From: JBOGZD01 sp050697155
GTDB lineage: Bacteria > Actinomycetota > Thermoleophilia > Solirubrobacterales > 70-9
DNA length: 14,200 nt
Assembly: GCA_050697155.1 (NCBI GenBank)
Contig: JBOGZD010000077.1
Span: 1 to 14,200 of the forward strand
Direction of reading: 5' to 3'
The position numbers and the translations under genes were made by a program. Each line of letters opens with the position of its first letter. The stretch's first letter is position 1. Shown one piece after another: positions 6,081-12,408 of this stretch. A model generated the notes under the pieces. It made no database searches and had not been told where the DNA came from. It worked only from the letters and a program-made list of their open reading frames with translations.

Positions 6081-7574
6081 GTGACCGCGACACTTGACTT
6101 GGACGACTACCGGCGCGAGGCAGAGGCCTTTCTCGGGTCGATCGACCGCGAGTACCACCTGCACCTCGCGGGCCACAAGCCAAAGCTCGAGCTCGACCCG
6201 ATCTACGCCCGCCACGCGGGGCTGTTCTCGCGGGCGGCTGTCGAGCGGTTGGGTGAGCTGGCCGGGGACGCCGAGGATGACGAGGGACGCCGCCGCCGCT
6301 ACCTGCTCCAGTTCGCGGTGGACGGGCTACTGGGGGCGGCGACGAAGGCCGAGGCCGAGGAGGCCGCGCGGCTCGAGGCCTCGCTCGAGCTGACGGTGGA
6401 CGGCCGCTCGATTCCCTACCGTCAGGTCCAGGTCGAACAGGCGAACGAGGCCGAAGGCGAGCGCCGGGAGGGACTCGAGCGCGAGCGCAACCGGATGCTC
6501 GATGAGCGGCTCAACCCGCTCTATCGCGCGGCGCTCGAGCGCGTGCACGCGAGCTGCGTCGAGCTGGGGTGGGCGAGCTACGCGGATGCGTATGCCGAGC
6601 TGCGGGGACTCGATTTCGAGCGGCTGGCGGGCAGCGGACGTGAGTTCATCCAGGCGACGGAGGACGGCTATGCGCCGCGGCTCGATCCGCGGCTGGCAGC
6701 GGCGGGGCTGCCGCCCCTGGGTGGCCTGCGCCGGGCGGACATCCCGCGCTTCCTGCGCGCGCCGGGGCTCGACCGCGGATTTCCAGCCGAGCGCCTGGTG
6801 GCGTCCTTCGCCGACACGCTGGCGGGTCTCGGATTCGACCTCGACGCGCAGCGCAACGTGCACCTCGACACCGAGTCGCGGGCGACCAAGTCGCCGCGTG
6901 CGTTCTGTGCGGCGCCGCGGGTCCCGGGAGAGGTGCATCTGGTGATCTCGCCGGTTGGTGGCCACGACGACTTCGCCACCCTCTTTCACGAGGGCGGGCA
7001 CACCGAGCATTACGCCAACACCGATGCCGCGCTTCCGTTCGAGTTCCGGCATCTCGGCGACAACGGGGTGACGGAGTCGTTCGCGTTCCTGCTCGAGCAT
7101 CTGACCGAGGATCCGCAATGGCTGCGGGCGCGGCTGCCGGAGGCGGATCCGGAGGCGGTCGGCGCCCAGGCGCGGGCGGTGCGGCTGATGTTCATGCGCC
7201 GCTACTTCGCCAAGCTCGACTACGAGTTGGAGCTGCACGGGCGAGGGGCCGAGCTCGAGCGAATGGGGGAGCGGTATGCGTCGTCGCTTGAGGCGGCGAC
7301 CCGGGTGGAGTGGCCGCGCGAGACGTGGCTCGCCGACGTCGACGAGGGGTTCTACGTCGTCTGCTACCTGCGCGCCTGGGCGCTGGCGTCGCACTGGCGG
7401 GCGGGATTGCGCGAGCGGTTCGGCGAGCGCTGGTTCGAGCGCTCCGAAGCGGGCCGGTGGCTGCGCGACGTGTGGTCGCAGGGGCAGCGGCTCAGCGCCG
7501 AAGAGCTACTCGAGTCGACGCTCGGGGAACGGCTTGACTTCGGGCGGCTCGCGGCCGAGCTCGGCTCCGCCTGA
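6081..7574 (+). CDS. HEXXH gluzincin-type metallopeptidase (M3-like)
   Basis: The 497-residue protein begins at GTG 6081 ('VTATLDLDDYRREAEAF'); longer versions run into antisense of the methyltransferase gene. It is largely helical, with many Glu/Arg-rich segments over residues about 1-200. The zinc motif is H303-E-G-G-H307 ('FHEGGHTEHY'), followed 25 residues later by E332 in 'GVTESFAFLLEHL', the expected third ligand of gluzincins (M3/thermolysin-like clan MA). The C-terminal part has 'YVVCYLRAWALASHW'. No signal peptide or membrane segment is visible, so a cytoplasmic oligopeptidase-type role is likely. Classical M3 oligopeptidases have longer proteins and a different third-ligand context, so assignment to M3 itself is tentative. 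It is divergent from the methyltransferase gene and convergent with the phasin-like gene. Confidence 0.78.
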   Translation: MTATLDLDDYRREAEAFLGSIDREYHLHLAGHKPKLELDPIYARHAGLFSRAAVERLGELAGDAEDDEGRRRRYLLQFAVDGLLGAATKAEAEEAARLEASLELTVDGRSIPYRQVQVEQANEAEGERREGLERERNRMLDERLNPLYRAALERVHASCVELGWASYADAYAELRGLDFERLAGSGREFIQATEDGYAPRLDPRLAAAGLPPLGGLRRADIPRFLRAPGLDRGFPAERLVASFADTLAGLGFDLDAQRNVHLDTESRATKSPRAFCAAPRVPGEVHLVISPVGGHDDFATLFHEGGHTEHYANTDAALPFEFRHLGDNGVTESFAFLLEHLTEDPQWLRARLPEADPEAVGAQARAVRLMFMRRYFAKLDYELELHGRGAELERMGERYASSLEAATRVEWPRETWLADVDEGFYVVCYLRAWALASHWRAGLRERFGERWFERSEAGRWLRDVWSQGQRLSAEELLESTLGERLDFGRLAAELGSA

Positions 7575-7620
7575 AGAGGCTGGCTCAAACCCCCCCACGC
7601 ACGGTTTCGAGACAGCCTCT
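7575..7620. terminator. Long imperfect hairpin between convergent genes, likely bidirectional terminator
   Basis: The outer arms AGAGGCTG (7575-7582) and CAGCCTCT (7613-7620) are perfect inverted repeats. Inside them CTCAAACC and GGTTTCGAG pair with one bulged base, around a C-rich loop. The hairpin occupies nearly all of the 48-bp gap between the two stop codons. There is no T-tract, so it is not a textbook intrinsic terminator; a structure-only or Rho-assisted role is inferred. Confidence 0.55.
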
Positions 7621-7622
7621 CG

Positions 7623-8255
7623 TTACTTCGCCAGGCGACGCTCGATGTCGTCGAGGATGCCCTTGCGCGCCTTGCCGCGCTTTTCCTGAGTGCGGACCTT
7701 GCGCAGGTCGGCCTTCGTCAGGTCGTTGAGCCGCGACTTGACCTGGGGCGCTGTGAGCTGGTCGTAGGCGGTGATCGGCGACCCTGGGACGCGGGCGCGG
7801 CGGCGGATCCGGTCGGCCTCGGCGAGCGGCCGGTCGGCGGCGTCGCGGACGCCGCGCGCCGCCCGTCCCGCAGCCCGGGTGGCCCGGGTGCGGGTGGTCG
7901 CGGTGCGACTCTCGATGTCGCGACGCGCCTGGTCGAGCATCTTCTCGAGATCGCGGAGTAGGTCGTCGGTGTACTTGCGACCGCGGCTGACGAGGTTGGA
8001 GACGAGCTCGTTGGCGTCCCCGCGGGTCATCCGGCCGCGCTCGACCGCGTCGTCGACGACCTCCTGGAGCCGATCGCGCGAAAGGGTGACGCTGCGGTCG
8101 AGCGCGTCGCGAAACGCCTGCACGCTCTTGTCGCTGCGCCCGGCGGGCGTGGCGCGCCGCGTGCTCGTGCGCCTGGCTGAGCTGCGCTTCGCGGTGGTCC
8201 GCCTGCGGCCGCCGCCGCTGCGGGTGGACTTGGAGCCTCCGGAGCTGGTCGCCAT
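7623..8255 (-). CDS. Phasin-like protein with histone H1-like basic N-terminus
   Basis: The 210-residue protein has three parts. Residues 1 to about 42 are Ser/Thr/Arg/Lys-rich and low complexity, resembling histone-H1-like or nucleoid-associated tails. Residues about 45-110 are amphipathic helix ('LDRSVTLSRDRLQEVVDDAVERG' region, 'DLLRDLEKMLDQARRDI'), like the coiled-coil phasin region of polyhydroxyalkanoate granule regulators. Residues about 160-210 ('YDQLTAPQV', 'DLTKADLRKVRTQEKRGKAR', 'ILDDIERRLA') match a short helical domain that I recall at the C-terminus of many actinobacterial proteins. Possible roles are granule surface or DNA/granule linkage; no PHA synthase gene is in this window. 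The start is fixed by a perfect AGGAGG 5 nt upstream of ATG 8255. It lies downstream of the EEP-family gene with a 43-bp gap, so co-transcription is possible. Confidence 0.72.
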   Translation of the reverse strand: MATSSGGSKSTRSGGGRRRTTAKRSSARRTSTRRATPAGRSDKSVQAFRDALDRSVTLSRDRLQEVVDDAVERGRMTRGDANELVSNLVSRGRKYTDDLLRDLEKMLDQARRDIESRTATTRTRATRAAGRAARGVRDAADRPLAEADRIRRRARVPGSPITAYDQLTAPQVKSRLNDLTKADLRKVRTQEKRGKARKGILDDIERRLAK

Positions 8256-8260
8256 CTGAT

Positions 8261-8266
8261 CCTCCT
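8261..8266 (-). promoter_or_regulatory. Perfect Shine-Dalgarno AGGAGG of the phasin-like gene
   Basis: On the minus strand AGGAGG ends 5 nt before ATG 8255. It is the clearest ribosome-binding site in the window and contrasts with the leaderless-looking starts elsewhere, suggesting strong translation of this protein. Confidence 0.8.
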
Positions 8267-8298
8267 GGTCGCCGCTTGGTGGGTTCGCCGGGACTATC

Positions 8299-9159
8299 TC
8301 ACTCTGCGGCGCTCGATGAGGTCAGATTGGCGACCTCGAACGTCGCTTGGACGGGAGCATGGTCGGAGAGCCGGATCGCGCGCCCCCCCTCCGCGATCTC
8401 GCGGCGCTCGGGAGGCCACTGGCGGGGGGGCTCGACGAGCTCGAGGCCGCGGGCGAGCAGGTGGTCGAGCGCGTCGGGCGCGGTCGCCGGGGCGAGCCCG
8501 AACCGGTCCCGGAGCCGCGCGAAGACGTCCGTTTGGCGCGGGCGCAGGTTGAGGTCGCCGCCGAAGACGAGCGGGTCCTCGGCCGCCCAGGCGATCGCGT
8601 GCTCGGCGGCGGCGAGCACCTGCTGCTCGGCGATCGCACGGCGGGCGGCACCGGCGCTGGCGTGGAGGTTGGCGACGCAGGTCTCGGTCGCAGCGCCGGG
8701 TTGCCGAAACCTGGTCAGCGCCATCGTCCGGCGCTCGTGGCCGGGGCCACGGCCGAGCTCGAGCTCATCGCGGGCGGTGATCGTCCCCGCCGCCGGGCGC
8801 ACCAGGGTCAGGTTCGAGCCGCCCTCGTTGGAGGCGATCAGGTCGGGGTTGAGGCGCGCGATCGCGCTGCGCAGGGGGGCGAGCGAGTTCCGCGCAGTGA
8901 GGACCCGGTGCGGCTCGGCGCGACAGGCGGCGGCGAGCCTCGCGCTCCACCGTGGCGGGCACTCCTGGAGCAGGGCGACGTCCCAGAGCGCTGCGGCGAG
9001 GAGGGAGGCGAACTCCTCATGGAGGTCGCGGTTGACCTGGAGATGGGTGGCGTTTCGCTCGGTGATCCGCAGCAGCCGCGAGCGCCAGGTGAGCAGCCGC
9101 GGGTCGGGGGGGAAGTCGCGGCCGTGGAACAGGTTCCAGGTGAGGACGCGCAGCGGCAC
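8299..9159 (-). CDS. Endonuclease/exonuclease/phosphatase (EEP) family protein
   Basis: The 286-residue protein starts at GTG 9159 ('VPLRVLTWNLFHGRD'). It has the ordered EEP (DNase I-like) motifs: 'TWNLFHGR' near residue 7, 'DVALLQECPP' with the metal-binding Glu, 'VANLHASAG', 'FGGDLNLRP' with the catalytic Asp and Asn, and C-terminal 'LSDHAPV' with the catalytic His. Family members cleave phosphodiester or phosphate ester bonds in nucleic acids, inositol phosphates or sphingomyelin; the substrate is not evident. No signal peptide is visible, so it is probably cytoplasmic. The frame stays open far upstream, across argF and into the acyltransferase region, because of GC-biased antisense. The start was set at the GTG just before the family's first strand. 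It diverges from argF across 63 bp. Confidence 0.85.
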   Translation of the reverse strand: MPLRVLTWNLFHGRDFPPDPRLLTWRSRLLRITERNATHLQVNRDLHEEFASLLAAALWDVALLQECPPRWSARLAAACRAEPHRVLTARNSLAPLRSAIARLNPDLIASNEGGSNLTLVRPAAGTITARDELELGRGPGHERRTMALTRFRQPGAATETCVANLHASAGAARRAIAEQQVLAAAEHAIAWAAEDPLVFGGDLNLRPRQTDVFARLRDRFGLAPATAPDALDHLLARGLELVEPPRQWPPERREIAEGGRAIRLSDHAPVQATFEVANLTSSSAAE

Positions 9160-9161
9160 GG

Positions 9162-9173
9162 GCGAAGCTTCGC
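9162..9173. promoter_or_regulatory. Perfect 12-bp palindrome GCGAAGCTTCGC between divergent EEP and argF genes
   Basis: This is an exact dyad located 2 nt upstream of the EEP-family GTG and about 13 nt upstream of the argF -35-like box. It could be an operator, or a chance palindrome in GC-rich DNA. There is only one copy in the gap. Confidence 0.25.
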
Positions 9174-9185
9174 ACCGGCGCGGCG

Positions 9186-9215
9186 TTGGGCCAACGGAGA
9201 CAAGGCCCTTAGAAT
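9186..9215 (+). promoter_or_regulatory. Candidate argF promoter (TTGGGC-N18-TAGAAT)
   Basis: TTGGGC (9186-9191) and TAGAAT (9210-9215) are separated by 18 nt. The -10 box ends 7 nt before the TTG start at 9223, so transcription probably begins at the start codon. No Shine-Dalgarno is visible before TTG, consistent with leaderless translation. Confidence 0.5.
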
Positions 9216-9222
9216 CCCGGTC

Positions 9223-10104
9223 TTGAAGGGCCATTTCCTCACCGGCGAGGAGCTCTCGGGGGGCGAGCTCGCGACGATCGTAGACCGCTCGCTCGAGCTC
9301 AAGGCCGGGCGGGCCGCCGGCCTGGGCGCCGACGTGCTCGCCGGTCGCACGGTGGCGCTGCTCTTCGAGCGGCCCTCGACCCGCACCCGGATCTCGTTCC
9401 AGGTCGGGGTCGCCGAGCTCGGCGGCCACCCGCTGGCGCTGCGTGCGGACGAGCTCCAGCTCGGCCGGGGGGAGTCGATCGCAGACACGGCGCGGATGCT
9501 GTCGCGCTACCTGCACGCGGTGGTGATCCGCTCCGGCTCCGACGAGACCGCGGCCGAGCTCGCCGCCGCGTTGGAGGTTCCGCTGATCAACGGGCTCACC
9601 CCGCTTCACCACCCCTGCCAGGCGCTCGCCGACCTGGTGACGCTGCGCGAGCGCTTCGGCACGCTGGCCGGGCTCGTGGTCGCGTACGTCGGCGACGGCA
9701 ACAACGTCGCCCGCTCGCTGGCGTTGCTTGGCCGGGCGGCCGGGGTGGAGGTGAGGCTCGCCTCGCCGCCGGGGCTCGAGCTGGAGCCCGGCCTCGCCGC
9801 GCTCGCCACCGAGGACCCGCACGAGGCGGCCGCCGGGGCCGACGCCGTCTATACCGACGTCTGGGTGAGCATGGGCGACGAGGAGGAGGCGGAGAGTCGG
9901 CGCGAGGCGCTGGCCCCGTACCGGCTGGACGAGGAGCTGCTCGCGGCGGCATCGGATCGCGCGGTCGCCCTCCACTGCCTGCCCGCCCACCCGGGCGAGG
10001 AGATCAGCGAGGGGGTGCTCTACGGCGAGCGCTCCGCGGTCTGGGACCAGGCCGAGAACCGCCTCCACGCCCAGAAGGCGCTGCTCGAGCACCTGCTCGG
10101 CTGA
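9223..10104 (+). CDS. argF: Ornithine carbamoyltransferase
   Basis: The enzyme transfers the carbamoyl group from carbamoyl phosphate to ornithine to give citrulline in arginine biosynthesis. The 293-residue protein begins at TTG 9223, giving the expected family N-terminus 'KGHFLTGEELSGGEL'. The carbamoyl-phosphate loop is S52-T-R-T55 ('FERPSTRTRISF'). 'HHPCQALAD' (H130-Q133) and the ornithine-binding 'HCLPAH' (H251-H256) are intact, as is 'DVWVSMGDEEE' of the SMG loop. It is slightly short compared with the usual 305-315 residues, with the shortening mostly at the ends. No other arginine gene lies in the window and no ARG box was recognised, so it appears as an orphan argF driven by its own promoter. 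A hairpin follows the stop immediately. Confidence 0.96.
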   Translation: MKGHFLTGEELSGGELATIVDRSLELKAGRAAGLGADVLAGRTVALLFERPSTRTRISFQVGVAELGGHPLALRADELQLGRGESIADTARMLSRYLHAVVIRSGSDETAAELAAALEVPLINGLTPLHHPCQALADLVTLRERFGTLAGLVVAYVGDGNNVARSLALLGRAAGVEVRLASPPGLELEPGLAALATEDPHEAAAGADAVYTDVWVSMGDEEEAESRREALAPYRLDEELLAAASDRAVALHCLPAHPGEEISEGVLYGERSAVWDQAENRLHAQKALLEHLLG

Positions 10105-10133
10105 GCCAACCGCTCCGCGCGCCTGCGGTCGGC
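10105..10133 (+). terminator. Hairpin directly after argF
   Basis: The arms GCCAACCGC (10105-10113) and GCGGTCGGC (10125-10133) pair at 8 of 9 positions around an 11-nt loop, beginning one base after the argF stop. No T-run follows. It probably marks the end of the argF transcript; the rest of the gap to 10219 holds nothing I can assign. Confidence 0.4.
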
Positions 10134-10218
10134 GGCTCGACCGTCGGGCGAATCGGGCGGGCGCGATTTCCGACATCGGGCCGCAGACAGATCGCAGGGC
10201 GGCGGGCATCCTCGGGTC

Positions 10219-11676
10219 GTGGACCGGCTCTCGGCGCTCGACACCTCGTTCCTCCAGGTGGAAACGTCGAGCGCGCACATGCACGTCGGGTGGTCCGCGA
10301 CCCTCGAGCTGCCGGATGGGGCAACGGAGCTCGACCCCGACGCGCTCGCCGAGCGGATAGCGGCGCGCCTCCACCTGGCGCCGCGCTTTCGCCAACGGGT
10401 GGTGCCCGCGCCGCTCGGTGAGCCGCTGTGGGCGGATGACCCCGGGTTCAGGCTGGACCGGCACGTGTCGGTGGTACAGCCGAACGGAGGTGAGAACGCA
10501 GGCCGTGCGCGGGCGGCGCTGGCCGAGGTGACGGCGGACTTCCTCTCGGGCCAGCTCGACCGCTCGCGACCGCTCTGGGAGCTGGTGGTGGTGCCGCGCG
10601 CCGGGCCGGGACGGGCGGCGGTGCTGGGCAAGGTCCACCACGCGATGGTCGACGGAATCGCGGCGGTGGAGCTGGGAACGCTGCTGTTCGACCTCGCCCC
10701 CGACGCAGCGTTGCCCGAGCCGGCCGACTGGGACCCCGAGCCGGCCGGGGGCGGCATGCGGCTCGCGGTCGACGCAGTCGCCGACAGCGCCGTGGAGCAG
10801 TTTCGCGCCGCGCGGCGGATGGCGAGCCTGGGCCTGCAGCCGCGGCGCACGCTGCGGATCGCCGAGACGATGCGCCGGGCGGCGCTCTCGCTGGCCGAGG
10901 ACGTGGTCCGCCCGGCCCCGCCGTCGTTCCTCAACCGCGGGATCGGCCCGCGCCGGGCGCTGGTGACCGAGCGGGTGCCGCTCTCGCGGCTCGAGCGGAT
11001 CAAGGCCAGGCGCGGGGTGAAGCTCAACGATGTCGTCCTCGCCTTGGTCACCGGCGCCCTGCGCCGATTCGCGGCGCTCGCCGAGGCAGACCCTGCGTCG
11101 CTGCGGGCGATGGTCCCGGTCAGCGTCCGCGACACCGCGGACCCGACCGGCGCCGGCAACCGGATCACCTTCGCCTTCGTCGACCTGCCGCTCGACGAGC
11201 CGCGCGCCGATCGCCGCCTCGCCCTGATCCACGGCCGCACCCAGGCGCTGAAGGAGTCGGGCCGGATCTCGGGCAGCGATGCGCTCCTGCGCTCGGCTGT
11301 TCAGCTCCCCGGCTTCCTCAAGGAACGCGGCGCCCGCCTGGCGGCGAGCCCGCGGATGTACAACGTCGCGGTCTCGAACGTCCCCGGCCCCCGCGTCCCG
11401 CTCTTCGCCGCCGGCGCGATGGTCGAGTCGATCCACCCGGTGATCCCGATCTCCGACGGCCACACCCTGGCGATCGGCGTCCTAACCTACCGCGACACCC
11501 TCCACTTCGCCGCCTACGTCGACCCCGACACCCTCCCCGAGGCCACCGAGCTCGCCCCGCTCTTCCGCAACGCCCTGACCGAGCTCGACCATGTCGTGGG
11601 GCGCGGCGCACCAAAGACTCCGCGGAGAGCTCCGGCCCGCCGACGAGGAGCAGCGAGCGCCGCCGCCCGGCGCTAG
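10219..11676 (+). CDS. Wax ester synthase/diacylglycerol acyltransferase (WS/DGAT) family
   Basis: The 485-residue protein starts at GTG 10219 ('MDRLSALDTSFLQVE', typical of the family). The catalytic condensation motif HHxxxDG is intact at H140-H141-A-M-V-D145-G146. Other family markers are 'PLWELVVV' before it, 'RGVKLNDVVLALVTGALR', 'MVPVSVRD', 'GNRITFAFVDLP' and 'NVAVSNVPGP'. These enzymes use acyl-CoA to make wax esters or triacylglycerol on membranes and storage droplets in actinobacteria. The last 25 residues are a basic Arg/Ala-rich tail beyond the conserved end ('LTELDHVV'). That tail runs convergently against the minus-strand gene beyond it. The gap from argF is 114 bp. A weak CATCCT box sits 6 nt before GTG, but a promoter is not clear. 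Confidence 0.93.
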   Translation: MDRLSALDTSFLQVETSSAHMHVGWSATLELPDGATELDPDALAERIAARLHLAPRFRQRVVPAPLGEPLWADDPGFRLDRHVSVVQPNGGENAGRARAALAEVTADFLSGQLDRSRPLWELVVVPRAGPGRAAVLGKVHHAMVDGIAAVELGTLLFDLAPDAALPEPADWDPEPAGGGMRLAVDAVADSAVEQFRAARRMASLGLQPRRTLRIAETMRRAALSLAEDVVRPAPPSFLNRGIGPRRALVTERVPLSRLERIKARRGVKLNDVVLALVTGALRRFAALAEADPASLRAMVPVSVRDTADPTGAGNRITFAFVDLPLDEPRADRRLALIHGRTQALKESGRISGSDALLRSAVQLPGFLKERGARLAASPRMYNVAVSNVPGPRVPLFAAGAMVESIHPVIPISDGHTLAIGVLTYRDTLHFAAYVDPDTLPEATELAPLFRNALTELDHVVGRGAPKTPRRAPARRRGAASAAARR

Positions 11677-12163
11677 CCTCGAGCCCTCTTGCGGGCTTTC
11701 GTGGAGGGCCGTCGAGCCAGCGTGGTTCCTCGAACCCGCCGTACTCCTGAATCGCCCCGAAGATGTGCTGGACAACGCGGGTGTCGTAGAGGCGCAGCGA
11801 ACAAACGCCGTGTGGCAGCTTGTTCCGTTTCTTGCCGCTGCTCGATGTCGGGTAGTGATTGATCATGTGGCCCCGGAGGCAGGACCGAGGCAGGCCCAGC
11901 CCGTCCAGCCACCAGTCCTCGACCTCCCTCAGCGAGAGCCCGTTGTTCAGGTACACATTCAGCCGGACTGAGACCCGGCCCGGGTCCACGTCGAAGCAAG
12001 TGCGGAGGAATCTCCAGAAGAAGGTGATCATGGCTCGATCGGAGTTGGCAAACGTCAAGACGCCCCGTTCCTTCGCCCCCTCAGCCCAATAGAGCATGCA
12101 GCCGGCCTCGTGGAGCGGATTTCCCTCGCGAGCCATCGCACGCCCCTCGTCCTGGAATGCCAA
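11318..12163 (-). CDS. Actinobacterial hypothetical family protein ('LYWAEGAK' type); 3' end probably displaced
   Basis: The conserved part is about residues 1-151 (12163 to about 11711) with 'HEAGCMLYWAEGAKERG', 'TFANSDRAMITFF', 'LNNGLSLREVEDWWLD', 'LPHGVCSLRLYDTRVVQ' and 'IFGAIQEYGGFEEPRWLD'. I recall this pattern as a recurrent hypothetical family in high-GC actinobacteria; a two-subdomain LAGLIDADG-like DNA-binding fold is possible but unproven. The start chosen is TTG 12163, with AGGAG 7 nt upstream; ATG 12136 is the alternative. After 'RWLD' no stop occurs, and the frame runs about 390 bp to 11318, antisense to the acyltransferase gene. That extension is Arg/Gly/Ala-rich and is probably non-native, from a lost stop or a nearby frameshift; a +1 shift would stop at 11673. 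GC is clearly lower here (two 60-nt blocks counted at 58% and 52%) than in neighbours, suggesting transfer. It sits next to a tRNA. Confidence 0.6.
   Translation of the reverse strand: MAFQDEGRAMAREGNPLHEAGCMLYWAEGAKERGVLTFANSDRAMITFFWRFLRTCFDVDPGRVSVRLNVYLNNGLSLREVEDWWLDGLGLPRSCLRGHMINHYPTSSSGKKRNKLPHGVCSLRLYDTRVVQHIFGAIQEYGGFEEPRWLDGPPRKPARGLEASAGRRRSLLLVGGPELSAESLVRRAPRHGRARSGRCGRAGRARWPRGGCRGRRRRRSGGCRGRLGRRSPGCGRRRSGSPGGSTRPSRRRRRAGRGGRGRSRPRRCTSAGSPPGGRRVP
11692..11707. terminator. Stem-loop at the convergent end of the acyltransferase and the hypothetical gene
   Basis: AGCCC (11692-11696), a 6-nt loop and GGGCT (11703-11707) lie 16 nt after the acyltransferase stop and are followed by TTCG. 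The stem also lies at the end of the conserved part of the minus-strand gene, so it could serve both genes. Confidence 0.5.
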
Positions 12164-12225
12164 TCGGCGCTCCTCTCGGCGCGAATCTGGGGATTGCTGT
12201 GCCGAAGGTGGAGCCGTTTCGTCCC

Positions 12226-12231
12226 TACACT
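12226..12231 (+). promoter_or_regulatory. Candidate -10 box (TACACT) of tRNA-Glu
   Basis: TACACT fits TANNNT and lies 11 nt upstream of the mature tRNA 5' end, leaving a short leader for RNase P. No convincing -35 element at the expected spacing was found. Confidence 0.4.
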
Positions 12232-12242
12232 CCGACGGACGC

Positions 12243-12314
12243 GGCCCCGTGGTGTAAGGGTTGGCACGCTGCCCTTTCAAGGCAGAAGAGCGGGTTCGAA
12301 TCCCGCCGGGGCTA
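12243..12314 (+). tRNA. tRNA-Glu(UUC)
   Basis: The full cloverleaf is visible. The acceptor is GGCCCCG/CGGGGCT (7 bp, G1:U72 wobble) and the short D-stem pairs GTG with CAC. The anticodon stem is CTGCC/GGCAG with loop CTTTCAA and anticodon TTC at 12276-12278. The T-arm is GCGGG-TTCGAAT-CCCGC. The discriminator is A12314 and CCA is not encoded. It reads GAA/GAG codons as glutamate. It lies between the lower-GC minus-strand gene and lgt. Confidence 0.95.
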
Positions 12315-12315
12315 C

Positions 12316-12354
12316 GTCGCAGAGTGCGACGCGGGTTCGATTCCCGTCGGGGCG
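12316..12354 (+). other. tRNA-like 3' half (T-arm plus acceptor strand) directly after tRNA-Glu
   Basis: A T-arm-like GCGGG-TTCGATT-CCCGT (12331-12347) is followed by CGGGGCG (12348-12354), closely paralleling the T-arm and acceptor strand of tRNA-Glu. It is preceded not by an anticodon arm but by a tight hairpin GTCGCA-GAG-TGCGAC (12316-12330). No matching 5' acceptor CGCCCCG exists upstream. It is a partial tRNA copy, perhaps an attachment-site remnant or a degenerate second tRNA. Confidence 0.6.
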
Positions 12355-12364
12355 ATGCTGCCCT

Positions 12365-12394
12365 TTGAACCGATTTAGCTCCGCGATCTAAGGT
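12365..12394 (+). promoter_or_regulatory. Candidate lgt promoter (TTGAAC-N18-TAAGGT)
   Basis: TTGAAC (12365-12370) and TAAGGT (12389-12394) are 18 nt apart, a good sigma-70-type match. The expected start near 12401 gives a leader of about 8 nt before ATG 12409. The -35 box lies just after the tRNA-like 3' half. Confidence 0.55.
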
Positions 12395-12408
12395 TCGCCG
12401 CTCTTCCG

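Noticed and set aside
6327..7394. Minus-strand 355-codon open frame
   Set aside because: Antisense to the HEXXH metallopeptidase; Arg/Leu-rich translation without recognisable domains.
8299..11463. Minus-strand open frame of more than 1,000 codons across argF and the acyltransferase
   Set aside because: Only its last 286 codons carry EEP motifs; the rest is antisense to two well-supported genes and is His/Arg/Glu-rich low-complexity translation expected from GC-biased antisense.
12139..12280. Extension of the minus-strand hypothetical gene to an ATG inside tRNA-Glu
   Set aside because: It would overlap the tRNA gene; the TTG at 12163 has a good AGGAG and gives a family-like N-terminus.
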